NCBI RefSeq assembly: GCF_036711975.1
Contig: NC_091967.1
Location: forward strand, 17,608,001-17,672,000
Source: Onthophagus taurus
Lineage: Eukaryota > Arthropoda > Insecta > Coleoptera > Scarabaeidae
DNA: 64,000 nucleotides
Reading direction: 5' to 3'
Below the pieces are notes generated by a model. The model was not told where the DNA came from. It was given only the letters and a program-made list of their open reading frames with translations, and searched no databases. The position numbers and the translations under genes are program-made. Below are positions 17,152-28,902 of the stretch, in pieces; within the stretch, counting starts at the first letter, position 1; each line of letters begins with the position of its first letter.

Positions 17152-18613
17152 TCAATAAACAATTTTCCATTTAGAAGGTGGTTCACATTCAAAACTATCA
17201 CCGCCACAAAACCTATTAAAAGTACTTTCAACAGGAAATCCAATAATTTCTCTTTCTTCCTGGATTCTAAATGAAAAAGTACTTTCATAAGTACCAATAA
17301 AATACCTTGAATAAGAACAAATAATTTGTTCAATAATGGCGACCCCGCCATCACCAAATTTTTGTAAAACATTTTTATTAGGCTCATATAATAAAACTTG
17401 AAATCCATCAGATTCCAAAATAGATTTTAACTCATTAATTTCATTAATTTTTGCGTCGGTTGCCACAAAAACCTTATTAATAGACAGATCGATTAATCGA
17501 TTTTTAATTTGTTTCGCTGCGTGGGAAATCGTTGGTGTATCTTTGGGTCTAGCTCTAACAAAATCGCCCCGGCGTAAATGAACTGACAAATATGGACCAC
17601 CTAAAGCGGTTCTTCGGGGTTTTTCTTCTTTCCAGTCTTCTGGTAATTCAGTCTTATCTGATACATCAGTAGAGTTTAAATTTTTGTTTCTAAATTCGTT
17701 TGCTATGTTTATTAAGTGTTTATTAAATCTCATACTTCGTCTACATTTCCAATATAGTTTATCTCCAAAATTACTATGTAAAACTACTTCACCATGAATA
17801 AATAAAAATGTCCTAAAAATATTTCAATCAATAAATTAAAGTATTTTTTTAATAAAAAGTGATTTCTTACTTTGAAGAGGAAGTTTCAAATAAATTTGTA
17901 AGTTGATCAGTAAAACCATGGAATGATAAACATTTAACATTATTTGATGTGATATTTTTGTAATAAAAGTAGTTAGGATCTACTGGCTCATTACATTTTT
18001 CTATAGACATTTTTTCAATGAATTTTCCGCTTTGAAACATATCCTCGTAATGTTGTAAAATATAAACTTCATCAATTAATACTTTATTACTTCCTGTTTT
18101 CTTAACATCTACAAAAATACTTAAAATCCATGAACATATTCAAGCTGGTTATTAATAACCTTACCATCAAAAAACTGATACATTTCTATAACCGGAGCAA
18201 ATTTTTGCAAACTTTCTAAATCAAAATAATAGGACCAAGGTTTAAACTCAGGTTTTTCACTATATCTCCAATGATACAGCCTCGACCACGGAGGTAACAC
18301 CAATTTTACATATTTATGATACTCCAATCTTGAATTTAACATTAATTTATGCGCCCATATTGCATATCTCATATAAACATCTCTACGAAGATTAAATCCT
18401 TCCGGAGGGTTCACATCATAAAATAAATACCTAAAATTACAAAAATTAGAATTTCTTAACCTTAAATTTTATTATAGAAAAGAAGTACCTGTAGTTTTGT
18501 TTAAAACTTGCACCTTTGCAAACCATATCATCTATTTCACAATATTCTTCGATTTGTAAGGTTGATGTTGTAAAAAACAACAATAATAAAATAATTTTTG
18601 AAAAAATTAACAT
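17152..18613 (-). CDS. POFUT2: GDP-fucose protein O-fucosyltransferase 2
   Basis: ER-lumenal enzyme that transfers fucose from GDP-fucose to serine/threonine in thrombospondin type 1 repeats. Four exons: 18489-18613, 18165-18430, 17871-18108 and 17152-17812, totalling 1290 bp (429 aa). Residues 1-20 form a signal peptide ([20 protein letters not shown]). Exon 2 carries [20 protein letters not shown] and [11 protein letters not shown], the donor-binding N-terminal motifs. Exon 4 carries [15 protein letters not shown] (the HLRR(K/G)DF motif), [16 protein letters not shown], the [19 protein letters not shown] sugar-nucleotide block and the C-terminal NRFCGGD...WKIVY. Length matches the family (about 430). 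All splice sites are GT-AG; intron 2 is only 56 bp, and its retention would add a stop after HGF. An AATAAA lies just past the stop. The gene appears intact. Confidence 0.95.
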
Positions 18614-18799
18614 CGTTTTAAGGTTAAGTTTTTAAAAGCAACATAAACAAAGATGTTAATTGGGTTGCATACTTTTACTATTTGATATATCACTTTTTAA
18701 TTATTAAATTTTTTTAAATAATGTTAACTTATAGAATTTCTATTATAATTTATAATGCTTCCTTTACTTTTCGTATCTATTCTTGCCACCACAGTTTAG

Positions 18800-19352
18800 C
18801 CTTTAAACCATTTTCTTAAATTAAACTAAAACATCAATCATTATATTTCTTATGAATTCTTCTGTTTTTTTGCATTCTGTTGATTTTATCATCAGTCATA
18901 CAAATGTAGAACTATTGCAAACTTCTTTTCTTTTGCTTTACCTTTTAGATAAAGAACCATAAAGTATAAATCGCACTATTGCAACATCATCAATCATCAT
19001 TCTGGCAGGTTGGAAAAATAGTACTTTTTCCTGTATGGCCTAGCTACAAAAGATCTATCTTTTTCACCATGATTTTCTGTTAAAACTTGAACAATGTTGT
19101 AATGATACGAAAAAGAAACTACTTCCTTAAAATGCGGTGAACAGTTGCTTTGTTGATGTTTTCTTGTGCAGAAATCCTTCTAATGCTGGTTGAGGCATTT
19201 GCATCAATTCTTCTCAAAACCGCTTCTTCTAAGTCTACATGAAGAGATTCATTATTATTATACAAAAATTGAATTGATGATGTTAACAACGGTCCATTTT
19301 GGGGCTAAAGAAAACGCTGGTGAAGTATTGTACAATCGTTGCGGGACACCTG
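18800..19352 (-). mobile_element. DDE_3-type transposon 5' end with HTH remnant
   Basis: The inverted terminus CAGGTGTCCCGCAACG (minus strand) ends at 19352, followed by TA. Inside, the minus-strand translation at about 19130-19260 reads AVLRRIDANASTSIRRISAQ, then NKATVHRILRK. This is a helix-turn-helix of the type found at the N-terminus of DDE_3 transposases. The frame breaks immediately afterwards, and no catalytic domain follows before POFUT2 begins at 18613. Confidence 0.65.
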
Positions 19353-19930
19353 TATAATAAATTAATAATAATAATAATAATAAAAGTGAAAAATACGCGC
19401 ATATCTGGGCTTATGTTGCAAATGGTTTAAGTTGTGTGGATTTAATATAAAATATTAATAACATTCGGATAATTAATTTTAAATTTAATAACTTATAAAA
19501 AGCGCCATCTTTTGCCGGCGATCGTTTCTATTGGCAATTTGAAACTCACAATCCGCTGCGTGTACTGGAAGATTAATTTAATTTTTGTTTAAACATTAAC
19601 CTTTTGTTGTTAAATTGTTAATTGTTTAGAATTTCTAATTAAAAAAAAAAAATTAAATATATTAACTAAATTTAGAATCAACTTAAATGTGTTATTTTGG
19701 TTGCCTATATTCATCATATTACAAAACTCGGATGCTTTTTCCAAAAAAAATGTTTGGAAGTTGTATGTATGGTGTTTTTAAGGATATTGGTGTTACTAAG
19801 CAATAATCGGACAACAACAGGTAACTATATAGATTTAATTTGTAATTGTCAATGTTACTTTTGTAATTAATTAATCAAAAGCCAGAGTACTCTGTTGAGT
19901 GATAGTTGAAACAATAGTAACCTAAAAATC
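19353..19930. promoter_or_regulatory. Probable upstream region of vigilin
   Basis: AT-rich, no coding potential seen. It lies upstream of the inferred vigilin 5'UTR exons. A slightly GC-richer block lies at 19500-19570. No TATA box or initiator could be fixed. Confidence 0.3.
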
Positions 19931-20084
19931 GAGTAGTAACTATTTTTAGATTCAACACGCAGGCAGTAATTCCACATTTTCTACTGGGCAGTCGGTAAGT
20001 GGAGACGTGTGTTTTTTTAATTTTTATTTTCGAAGTGATCACGCGAAATCATCTCTCTGTATCTCTGTTTCTGTGTGTTTTTAG

Positions 20085-20163
20085 GCAGACCATCCCAAGT
20101 AAAACTGGAGCAATTCAGGATATCCACCTTATTCTAGGACGGCTTCTCTGTTTTTACAGTAAA
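20085..20163 (+). other. Probable 5'UTR exon of vigilin
   Basis: A ctgtgtgtttttag acceptor at 20084 and a GTAAGTG donor at 20164 bound a 79-bp GC-richer segment without a long frame. An earlier candidate UTR exon ends at 19994 before GTAAGTGG. The coding exon has its own acceptor (cttttcaattactttag) at 21386, so upstream noncoding exons are required. Their assignment is inferred from splice signals only. Confidence 0.45.
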
Positions 20164-20734
20164 GTAAGTGAACGTGTGCCGTTTCGTAGTCGTCGTTCGC
20201 GTTTAGAGTTAGGTCAGATGGCAAAAGGGGAGTTGACACGTCGACTCCGTGTACTGAGTATACACGTTTTTTTACCAAAATGTGCCAATATACAAATACA
20301 ACGATTCATTTAAAACGAAAACATCACTTTTATAGTTAATTATTTTCAATTCTAACATCACATTTTACTTTAAAACGGAAGGTACCCCTTATCTCAATAG
20401 TGACAGGTTGAAATTTTATATTTTCCAACATGTCACTGATCCATATGTTAACTCAGAATTTGTACTGTATCTATGGACTTCTTATCATTCTTATCGGTAT
20501 AATATGCACTGTTGGAACATGTTTAAAGAAATTTAAAAAAATATGTGTAGCTTTTCTTTCAAAAATTTTTTTTAAATTAACCTCAAAAATTTTTTTATAA
20601 TTATATGTAAATTATGCCCATTTAAATACCGTATTAACTCATTTATATGATTATCTATAATATTTATTTAAAGAATATCATTAAAATGTACTTTAATTAA
20701 GTGGTATTTAACTTTTGTCACATCTAAGAAGAAA

Positions 20735-21345
20735 TTCTAAATTTTGCTTTTTTGATAATAACTCATACATCACATTGTATTTCATAAAATAGCTTATATC
20801 AGTAGGTATTGCCTGTTTTGGATCAAGTGTTCTGTAGTTCCAAACAGTTCTATACCTTTCTATGCATACTTCAAAACTTCCCAGAAAGTCTAAATTTTCT
20901 TTTTTTGATAATAACTCATGCATTACATTGTATTTAATAAAATTGCTTATATCAGTAGTTATTACCTGTTTTGGTTCAAGTGTTCTGTAGTTCCTAACAG
21001 TTCTAAACCTTTCTATGCATACTTCAAAACTTCCCAGAAATTCTAAATTTTCTTTTTTTTGGTAATAACTCATACCTTACATTGTATTTAATAAAACATC
21101 TTATATCAGTAGTTATTAACTGTTTTGGTTGAAGTGTTCTGTAGTTCCAAACAGTTCTAAGCCTTTCTATGCATACTTCAAAACTTTCCCAGAAGTTCAA
21201 AATTTTCTTTTTTTTTGATAATAACTCATATATTACATTGTATTTCATAAAATAGCTTATATCAGTAGTTATTGCGTGTTTTGGTTCAAGAGTTCTGTAG
21301 TTCCAAACAGTTCTGAACCTTTCTATGCATATTTCATGACTGTTC
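20735..21345 (-). repeat. Four-copy tandem repeat, period 153 bp, open on the minus strand
   Basis: Copies begin near 20736, 20889, 21042 and 21197 (spacings 153, 153, 155). Read on the minus strand, each encodes about 51 residues, including FEVCIERFRTV, NYRTLEPKQ and ITTDIS(Y/N)F(M/I)KYNV. The first two junctions preserve frame. A length change in an A/T run near 21050 and the 155-bp spacing shift frame between the second pair. It lies in the intron between vigilin 5'UTR and coding exons. The encoded motif matches nothing I recognise. Confidence 0.92.
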
Positions 21346-21426
21346 AGATACAATAATTATTTTTTTCTTCTTTTCAATTACTTTAGTGTTACTGTAACGA
21401 CTTGGCGCGACACAGGACATCCCAAA

Positions 21427-24400
21427 ATGCAGCAAGTAGTGAATGAAGAGGGTGCGGCGTATGAGCCAGCCACACGCAGTTACAATGACTTGTTTCCCGC
21501 TCTACCAGAGTCCACGTCCACAGCTCAGCACACCAATAACACCATGGGACAGTGGAACAACAAGATGCGAGTTGGTACATCAGTCATCACTCAAGTTTTC
21601 AGGTAATTAAATAACTTCATATACATTTTTCCATACTTATTATCAAAACATCGAATTTTTGTTTTATAATTTGTTTGCAGACTTTCTAAATTATTTTTGT
21701 CATTGTTATCATTTAAATGTACAAAATGAACTTGAAAAATAAATTTATCACGTTGACCTTTTTGATAATGTCGGTTGCAATATTTTACATAAGTTTTGAT
21801 CTTGTTTTTATTTTTTTTTAATTAGAGTACCATATGAAGAACGTAAATTAGATCATAGCGATAAATTTGGAGAAGGTGAATCCTTTACAACATGCGCTTC
21901 AATAATGAAAGAAACCGGTGCTCGCATTGAAATATCTTCCAGCAAAGATATGTCTCTTTCATTTTTGGTTACTGGTAAACAAAATGAAGTGTTAGAGGCA
22001 CGTCGTAAAATTTTAATACATTTTCAAACTCAAGTAAGTTAGAAATGTTCATCATAAATTAGAAATAAGAAAAATCCAATTGGAAGTTTTTTGTATTTGT
22101 TTAATTGCCCATTATTAAATGTTTTTTTAAATTTTGTACTAGAAAGGAAATTTTATCAATTTTATGTTAAAGGTAGATTATGTTATGATGTCTTTTTTTG
22201 TTGGGAATCTATTGTCTTCAATATCTGTTTAATCTTTCGATTTTAACATTAACCCTCCTTCATTATCTGCTGTTGCAGTATTTTTTCCTGATTATTCCAA
22301 CTATGCTATATGGAGAGAATGTTATTTTAGAATGGGGCGTCAGTTGCCTTGATGTTATATGCAGTAAAAGTTATCAGTTCTTTTTAGTACCTAAGCAAAT
22401 TTTATGGAAATCATCAAGTTAAAGAAGTTTTATTGGGAACACTCTTGTAGGTGTTGTTTAAATTGCTGAACCGCTTTACTTTTTTTTTACTACTGAATCA
22501 GAATTATCTATATATTTGAGAGTCGCGTTTTCAGCATGTTTTGTGAACATGTTTGATTCTTTCTATGGAAAGCCTACTCCACTCCAGCGATGTTCTATAA
22601 TAATGGATATATTTTAAATCAAAATCTTAAATCGTTAAATGCTGCCAGGTCACAAATCTCCTCATAATTTCTCTTATAAGATGTCTCTAATTCTGTGTCT
22701 ACCACAATCTAGTCTTGTACAAGAAATCGCCTTCTTTGTAGAGATATTATAATTTTAATAACCAAATAAGTGTTCATAATATTATTGTTTATTGCTCTTA
22801 AGTATAACATTTCTAAGAATTGAGTAGAGATGAAAACTTTGTTTAGACATAGGTTTTTTTATTAAATATCTGGTATGGCCTACATTCAACTTGTTGCATT
22901 TTTATATGGCGTAGATAGACTGCCAATATTTCCATGATTATTGAAGACAAATTAAATTTTAAAAATTTGTCTTAACTGCAAAATGTTGTTGAACCTCAAT
23001 AAACCTATAACAATAGGGTTGCACTAAAGTTTAATATGGTTTATTAATTTTAAAACCTAAACTTTGTGGTATACTTGGAAATATTTTAGAAATTGGCTTT
23101 GTCTTCTTGTGGTTGTGCATGAAGCAGAACCACAGCAGGATTAATTTAAAGATAAGTTTACTCGTTGTTTGCACGCCTTAAATCCTATCTACAGAGTTCT
23201 TATGATAAACATTTGATTCTTATAACGTTCTAATTCGTTTCACTTTTTAGCTTGTTATATTCATAAAAGGACGTCATTTGACGAACTCTTATAATGATAT
23301 GTGGGAACTGCTTCTGACTCTATTGCTGAAGTTATGGACCACAGTCCAAGTTCATTGATTTGTTTGCTACCGCGGATTTTGTTTTCCGCAGATCATTTAG
23401 CCATACAGAAAAAGCCATCGTTAAAAATTTTAGCAGCTGTTCATTGTTGTGGCCTTCAATGTTGATGGAGAACCTAATTTCACAAAAACTGTTGACTTGA
23501 GTTAGAACTCCGCTACCTACTCAAACAATCGTTTAGAAAACGCTAAAATTTATGATCCGCTTGGGTTTGGTTACAGTTTGTCGAAATCTGATTATAATGT
23601 TGTTCATGCTGAAGATATATGTCATTGTTGGAGTAGAATAAAGTCTGATTTAACTTTAATAGCTGATATTACTGCTTGCAGTATAGAATATGCCCAGAAA
23701 CAAAATGTACACCTTGAATTAAAAAGAATCCTTGAATCTAACTTGTATTAGAAGATTGTGATATGTTACAATATCGCGGTGAAATATTGGAGATTATTAT
23801 ACACAGAGGAAATTATTATTAACCTAATTATGATTTGCAGATTTTTTTGGTTCTTTTAATTGCCAATGTGAGAGGTTTTAATATTATTTTAAAGCCTTTT
23901 TACAACCATGATAATATTAGTTAAACACGCTCTATTTTCCTATTTTCCTTCAAATAAAATTTATATTAGAACAAATACGAAATACTCCCAATTAGGTTGA
24001 CTTTCACTAATTATAATTAAATAATAATATATAATAATATAAAATAATTTTTTTGTATAGGCAAGTAAACAAATATCAATCCCAAAAGAACACCATCGTT
24101 GGATTCTTGGTAAAAAAGGTGAACGTTTAAAAGAACTTGAAAAGGTTACAGCCACAAAAATATCAGTGCCATTAATGAACGATTCCTCTGATAAAATTAC
24201 AATAACTGGTACAAAAGATGGAATTGAAAAAGCCGAACATGAGATAAGAGTCACATCTGATGAACAATCGAAAAAAGCGTTTGAAAGAGTTACTGTTCCA
24301 AAAATTTATCATCCTTTTATTGTTGGGGCATACAATGAAAATTTAAATCAAATGATTGCTGATACCGGTGCAAGAATTAATGTACCTCCACCATCAGTGA

Positions 24401-27400
24401 ATAAAGACGAGATTGTTATCGCTGGTGAAAAAGATGGTGTTTTGGCTGCTAAAGCCAAAGTCGAGGCGATTTATAAAGAAATGGAGGAAAAATGTCATAT
24501 CGTTTCTGTTGAAGTTGCTAAACCTCAACACAAGTATATTATTGGACCAAGAGGGTCTACAATTGCGGAAATTTTACAAAAAACCGGGGTTAGTGTTGAA
24601 ATGCCACCGACGGATTCTTCAACAGGGACGATTACTTTACGCGGACCTCATGACAAACTTGGATTAGCTTTAAATTTCGTTTATGAAAAAGCCAATTCAA
24701 GTTGTACAACTGATATTGATGCACCAGCATGGATTCATAAATACATAATTGGAAAGAAAGGTTCCAATATTAAAGAAATTACCCAAAATTATCCAAAAGT
24801 TCATGTTGAATTTACTGATAAAGACAATAAGATTAAAATTGAAGGACCACCAGAAGATGTTAAAAAAACTAAAGAAACAATTGAGAATATCGTAAAAGAT
24901 TATGTTGCCAAATTGATTTTTATAGAAATGAAAGTTGATCAAAGATTTTATAAACATATTATTGGTAAAAACGGTGCTAATGTGAACCGATTGAAAGAAG
25001 AAACTAATGTTTTAATAAACATTGATGAAACTGGTTTGATTCGTATTGAAGGAACGAAATTGGGAGTACAGAAGACTAAATTAGAACTGGAAGAGATGGT
25101 TAAAAAGTTAGAAAATGAGAAAGAAAAAGATGTTATCATCGAACAACGTCATTATAAAAACATTATTGGTTCGAAAGGTGAGAAAATCAGGGAAATTCGC
25201 GATAAATTTAATCAAGTACAAATTAATTTTCCGGGACCGAGTGATAAACGCGACGTAGTTAAAATAAGAGGTCCCAAAGAAGATGTTGACAAATGCACGA
25301 AATTCCTCCAAAAATTAGTCAAGGAACTAAATGAGGCTTCCTATCAAATAGAGGTGCCAATCTTTAAACAATTCCATAAATTCATTATCGGCAAAGGAGG
25401 CGGTAATATTAGAAAAATCCGCGAAGAAACTCACACAAAAATTGATTTACCAGCCGAAGGTGATAAAAACGACGTTATTACGATAACCGGAAAAAAAGAA
25501 AACGTCGAAGAAGCTAGAGAAAAAATTCGTAGAATTCAAGACGAATTGGAAAATATCGTTAGCGAAGAAGTCACAATTGATCCGAAATTTTATAATTCAT
25601 TAATTGGTACTAGAGGAAAACTAATCCATTCAATTATGGAAGATTGCGGCGGTGTTACTATTAAATTCCCCACGGCTGAAAGCAAAAGCGATAGAGTTAC
25701 CATTCGCGGACCTAAAGACGATGTTGATCGTGCTAAACAACAATTACTCGATCATGCTAATGAAAGACAATTATCTAGTTACTCGGCCGAAGTTCGCGCT
25801 AAAGCTCAACATCACAAATTTCTCATTGGTAAAAATGGGGCTAACATCAAAAAAATTCGTGAATCAACCGGAGCTAGAGTTGTATTTCCAACAAGTGCAG
25901 ATGATGATCATGAATTAATTACTATTATTGGTAAAAAAGAGGCTGTTGATGCTGCTAAATTACAATTAGAAGCAAGTATAAAAGACATTGTAAGTATAAT
26001 TAATATGTTTTAACAGTATAATTTCATTTATGAATTCTAAATAAGAAAAATATCATTTTAAATATTTAATCACATTTTTTTTAGGATAACATTACTGAAA
26101 GTGAAATGGTTGTTGAGTCTTGTTACCACAAACATTTTGTGGCAAAACGCGGCGAAGTACTTCATCGTATAACTGAAGAATGTGGCGGCGTGATGATCTC
26201 TTTCCCTCGTCCGGGAATCGCAAGTGATAAAGTTACATTAAAAGGTTCTAAAGAATGTATTGAGGCAGCAAAACAACGCATTGAAGAAATAATTTCCGAT
26301 TTGAAATCGATGGTGATGATTGAGTGTGTTATTCCGCAACATTTACATCGTACCGTTATGGGCGCAAAAGGACACAAAGTTCAAGGTATAACAATCGATT
26401 ACGACGTTTCGATAAAATTCCCTGAAAAAAATAAAATCGACGATTACGAAGGTCAAATAAACGGCGAAACTAACGGCGATCCGGTTCGGCAATGCGATGT
26501 TATTCGAATAACGGGAAAAGAAGAGAATTGTCTTAAAGCAAAACAAGCACTTTTGGATTTGATGCCGATAACGATCGATGTTGACGTTCCTTTTGAATTG
26601 CATCGTTCGATAATTGGTCAAAAAGGGCGCGACGTTAAAGAATTAATGGATACTTATGACGTTCATATCGTTTTATCTCCAGCCGACTTACGTGAAGATA
26701 AAATAAAAATAACTGGCACACCAGCAAATGTTGAACGTGCGAAATTAGCAGTTTTAGATAGAGTTGGTGAATTAGAAGCAGATCGTCGCGATCGCGAATT
26801 AAAATCGTTCGCCTTGAAAATTGAAGTTAACCCTGAATATCATCCCAAAATTATTGGAAAACGAGGTGCTGTTATCACTAAAATTAGATCTGATCATGAT
26901 GTACAAATTAATTTCCCGAAAAAGGGCGACCCAGACGAACATATTATTACTATTACTGGATACGAAGAGAACACGCATCGCGCTAAAGACGATATCATGA
27001 AAATCGTTAACGAGTTGAACGATTTGGTTAAAGAGGAAATTACGATCGATTCCCGCGTTCATTCGCGACTTATCGGCGCGCGCGGAAGAAATATCCGGAA
27101 AATTATGGAAGATTATAAGGTGGAAATCAAATTTCCAAGAAGTGATGATCCAGATCCAAATCTTGTTGTTATTATGGGGCAAGAAGATAATGTACTTGAA
27201 GCTAAAGATTATTTGCTCAATATGGAAGAGGAATATGTAAGTATTATTATTATAATAAATTATTTATATTTATTTAATACAGTAAAACCTCAATATGACG
27301 GATCAATACGGGAAATGCAGTGTCCGTTATAGCTCAATAAAAATATAGAACAATCTAGCGCTGAATAACATAAAACTAGACTAACACTAGAACTAACACT

Positions 27401-28902
27401 AAACCTAAAACTAGAAAGAAAACTCTCTTGAGACGGCTGGTAGGTGGTAAGTAGCGCTAGTCAGCATAAAATATCACTAGGTTGCATATTTTCATTGAAC
27501 TAAAACTAGAACTAACCCTAGAACTAGAAACATTCTGGGTCTAGTGTCAGTTCTAGTTTTAATTGTTATGCAACGCTAGACCAAGAACTAGAATCATTCG
27601 TGTTTAGCCGTCTTTAGAGACGTGTGGCTAAACCCGAATGTTTCTGGTTCTAGGTCTAATGTTAGTTCTAGGGACAGTGCAAGTGTAAAACTAGCACTAA
27701 CACTATACTTAGAACTAGAAACATTCGGGTTTAGCCGCACGTCTCTAAAGACGGCTAAACTCGAATGATTCTAGTTCTAGGTATAGTGTTAGTTCTAGAT
27801 AGTAACAGTGCTAGTGTAAAACAGGAACTAACACTAGACCTAGAACTAGAATCATTCGGGTTTAGCCGTCTTTAGAGACGTGCAGCTAAACCCGAACGTT
27901 TCTAGTTCTAGGTCTAGTGTTAGTTTTAGTTTTAATTGTTATGCAGCGCTAGTGACAGTGCAAGAGTAAAACTAGAACTAACACTATACCTAGAACTAGA
28001 ATCGTTCGGGTTTAGCCATCTTTAGAGACCTTACTGGCTGCTCTACTTTGACCAGCCAATCAATGAGTGCCTCAGCTCATAAATTCAAAAAGACGGCATG
28101 ACTTTTCTATTTGCCTCACTACAATGTTAAATAAATAGAATTGGTCACGAATATTTATACATGTTTCATAATTATAGTGTATTTTATGAGGATTTATGAC
28201 AAAACTATAATAAATATTATAAAATAATTATTTATTTTTGACAGAAAACGTAAATATAATTATTATTATTTTTTAGTTACTTAAACTATGAGGCATCACG
28301 ACGTACCACGCCGTTTTATTGAAACAAATTTAGTTTATAGACAGTGAGGTATAAACGTGATGGCCTCATAATTTAAGTAACTAAAAAATAATAAAACTGC
28401 ATTTAAATGTTTGAAACTATGTAAAATATTTATTATACATTTTTTCCAAATGAAATACTATCAAAATAGTTTGCCATCCTTAGTGAAAGAAAAATTTATT
28501 CTACACCCATGCTTAACGTGTTAAAAAAATGTTTGATACACACTTGATACATGAATAACTATCATTAACTCATATCTTATCTTATCAACAAATGAAAAAC
28601 ATGTTTTCTTTAATTTTCTGTTGTTTGTTTTCCAGTTACAAGATGTTGCTGATCAAGAACACAGAGATAGTTATCGTCCTACATTCAGTACTTTGGGCGA
28701 TAGTTTTGTAGGTGGCGGTCGTTCAAATGGTCGCGACAACAATGGATTCGTTGTACAGGGTGGTCCCTGGGAACAACAACGTGCGGCTGCTGTAGCTCCG
28801 AATACAGCGAGCGTTACCGAATTTCCGACGTTTGGTAACCGTAATGCCATTGAAGAGCCTCAAATAACTCCAGTAGCCGGAGCTTGGGGTTCACGCCGTT
28901 AA
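21427..28902 (+). CDS. HDLBP: Vigilin, multi-KH-domain RNA-binding protein
   Basis: Orthologue of vertebrate vigilin (HDLBP), Drosophila Dp1 and yeast Scp160, a ribosome- and ER-associated RNA-binding protein also implicated in heterochromatin. Coding exons are 21427-21602, 21826-22033, 24061-25989, 26085-27236 and 28636-28902, summing to 3732 bp (1243 aa; human 1268). Residues 1-60 are an unstructured leader with LFPALPE. A degenerate KH domain follows, then a run of KH domains whose GxxG loops can be read in order: GKKG, GPRG, GKKG, GKNG, GSKG, GKGG, GTRG, GKNG, GAKG, GQKG, GKRG and GARG. Degenerate members have GAYN and AKRG. The tail (from about 1156) is Gly/Asn-rich with FVVQGGPW and ends PVAGAWGSRR, like other vigilins. 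Junctions in the KH region are phase 0. The gene looks intact; its last intron holds a palindromic repeat array. Confidence 0.96.
22034..24060. other. Vigilin intron with unidentified degraded segment
   Basis: This is the intron between coding exons 2 and 3. Around 23560-23760 a short plus-strand frame reads YDPLGFGYSLSKSDYNVVHA and continues with SRIKSDLTLIADITACSIEY before a stop. It looks like eroded coding sequence, possibly a mobile element, but I recognise no family. The remainder is AT-rich noncoding. Confidence 0.4.
27360..28030. repeat. Palindromic repeat array in the last vigilin intron
   Basis: Units are built from arms such as AACACTAGACCTAGAACTAG and AATCATTCGGGTTTAGCC, followed by a core of about 22 bp and the inverse arms GGCTAAACCCGAATG...CTAGTTCTAGGTCTAGTGTT. 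Each unit can form a hairpin of about 100 nt. Cores lie near 27425, 27607-27628, 27733-27754, 27865-27886 and 28014 (truncated). The spacing of the well-preserved cores is about 130 bp. The same family occurs at 46630-48030. Confidence 0.9.

Noticed and set aside
18109..18164. An alternative POFUT2 reading through the end of exon 2 to a stop after HGF
   Set aside because: A good GTAAGG donor and a ttttgtag acceptor define a 56-bp intron. Splicing it gives the family-conserved continuation, and the whole gene then sums to 430 codons.
27237..28030. The repeat array as a CRISPR-like or regulatory direct-repeat array
   Set aside because: Units are palindromic, of varying spacing, without unique spacers, in an intron of an animal gene. 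This is a satellite or foldback type repeat, not CRISPR.
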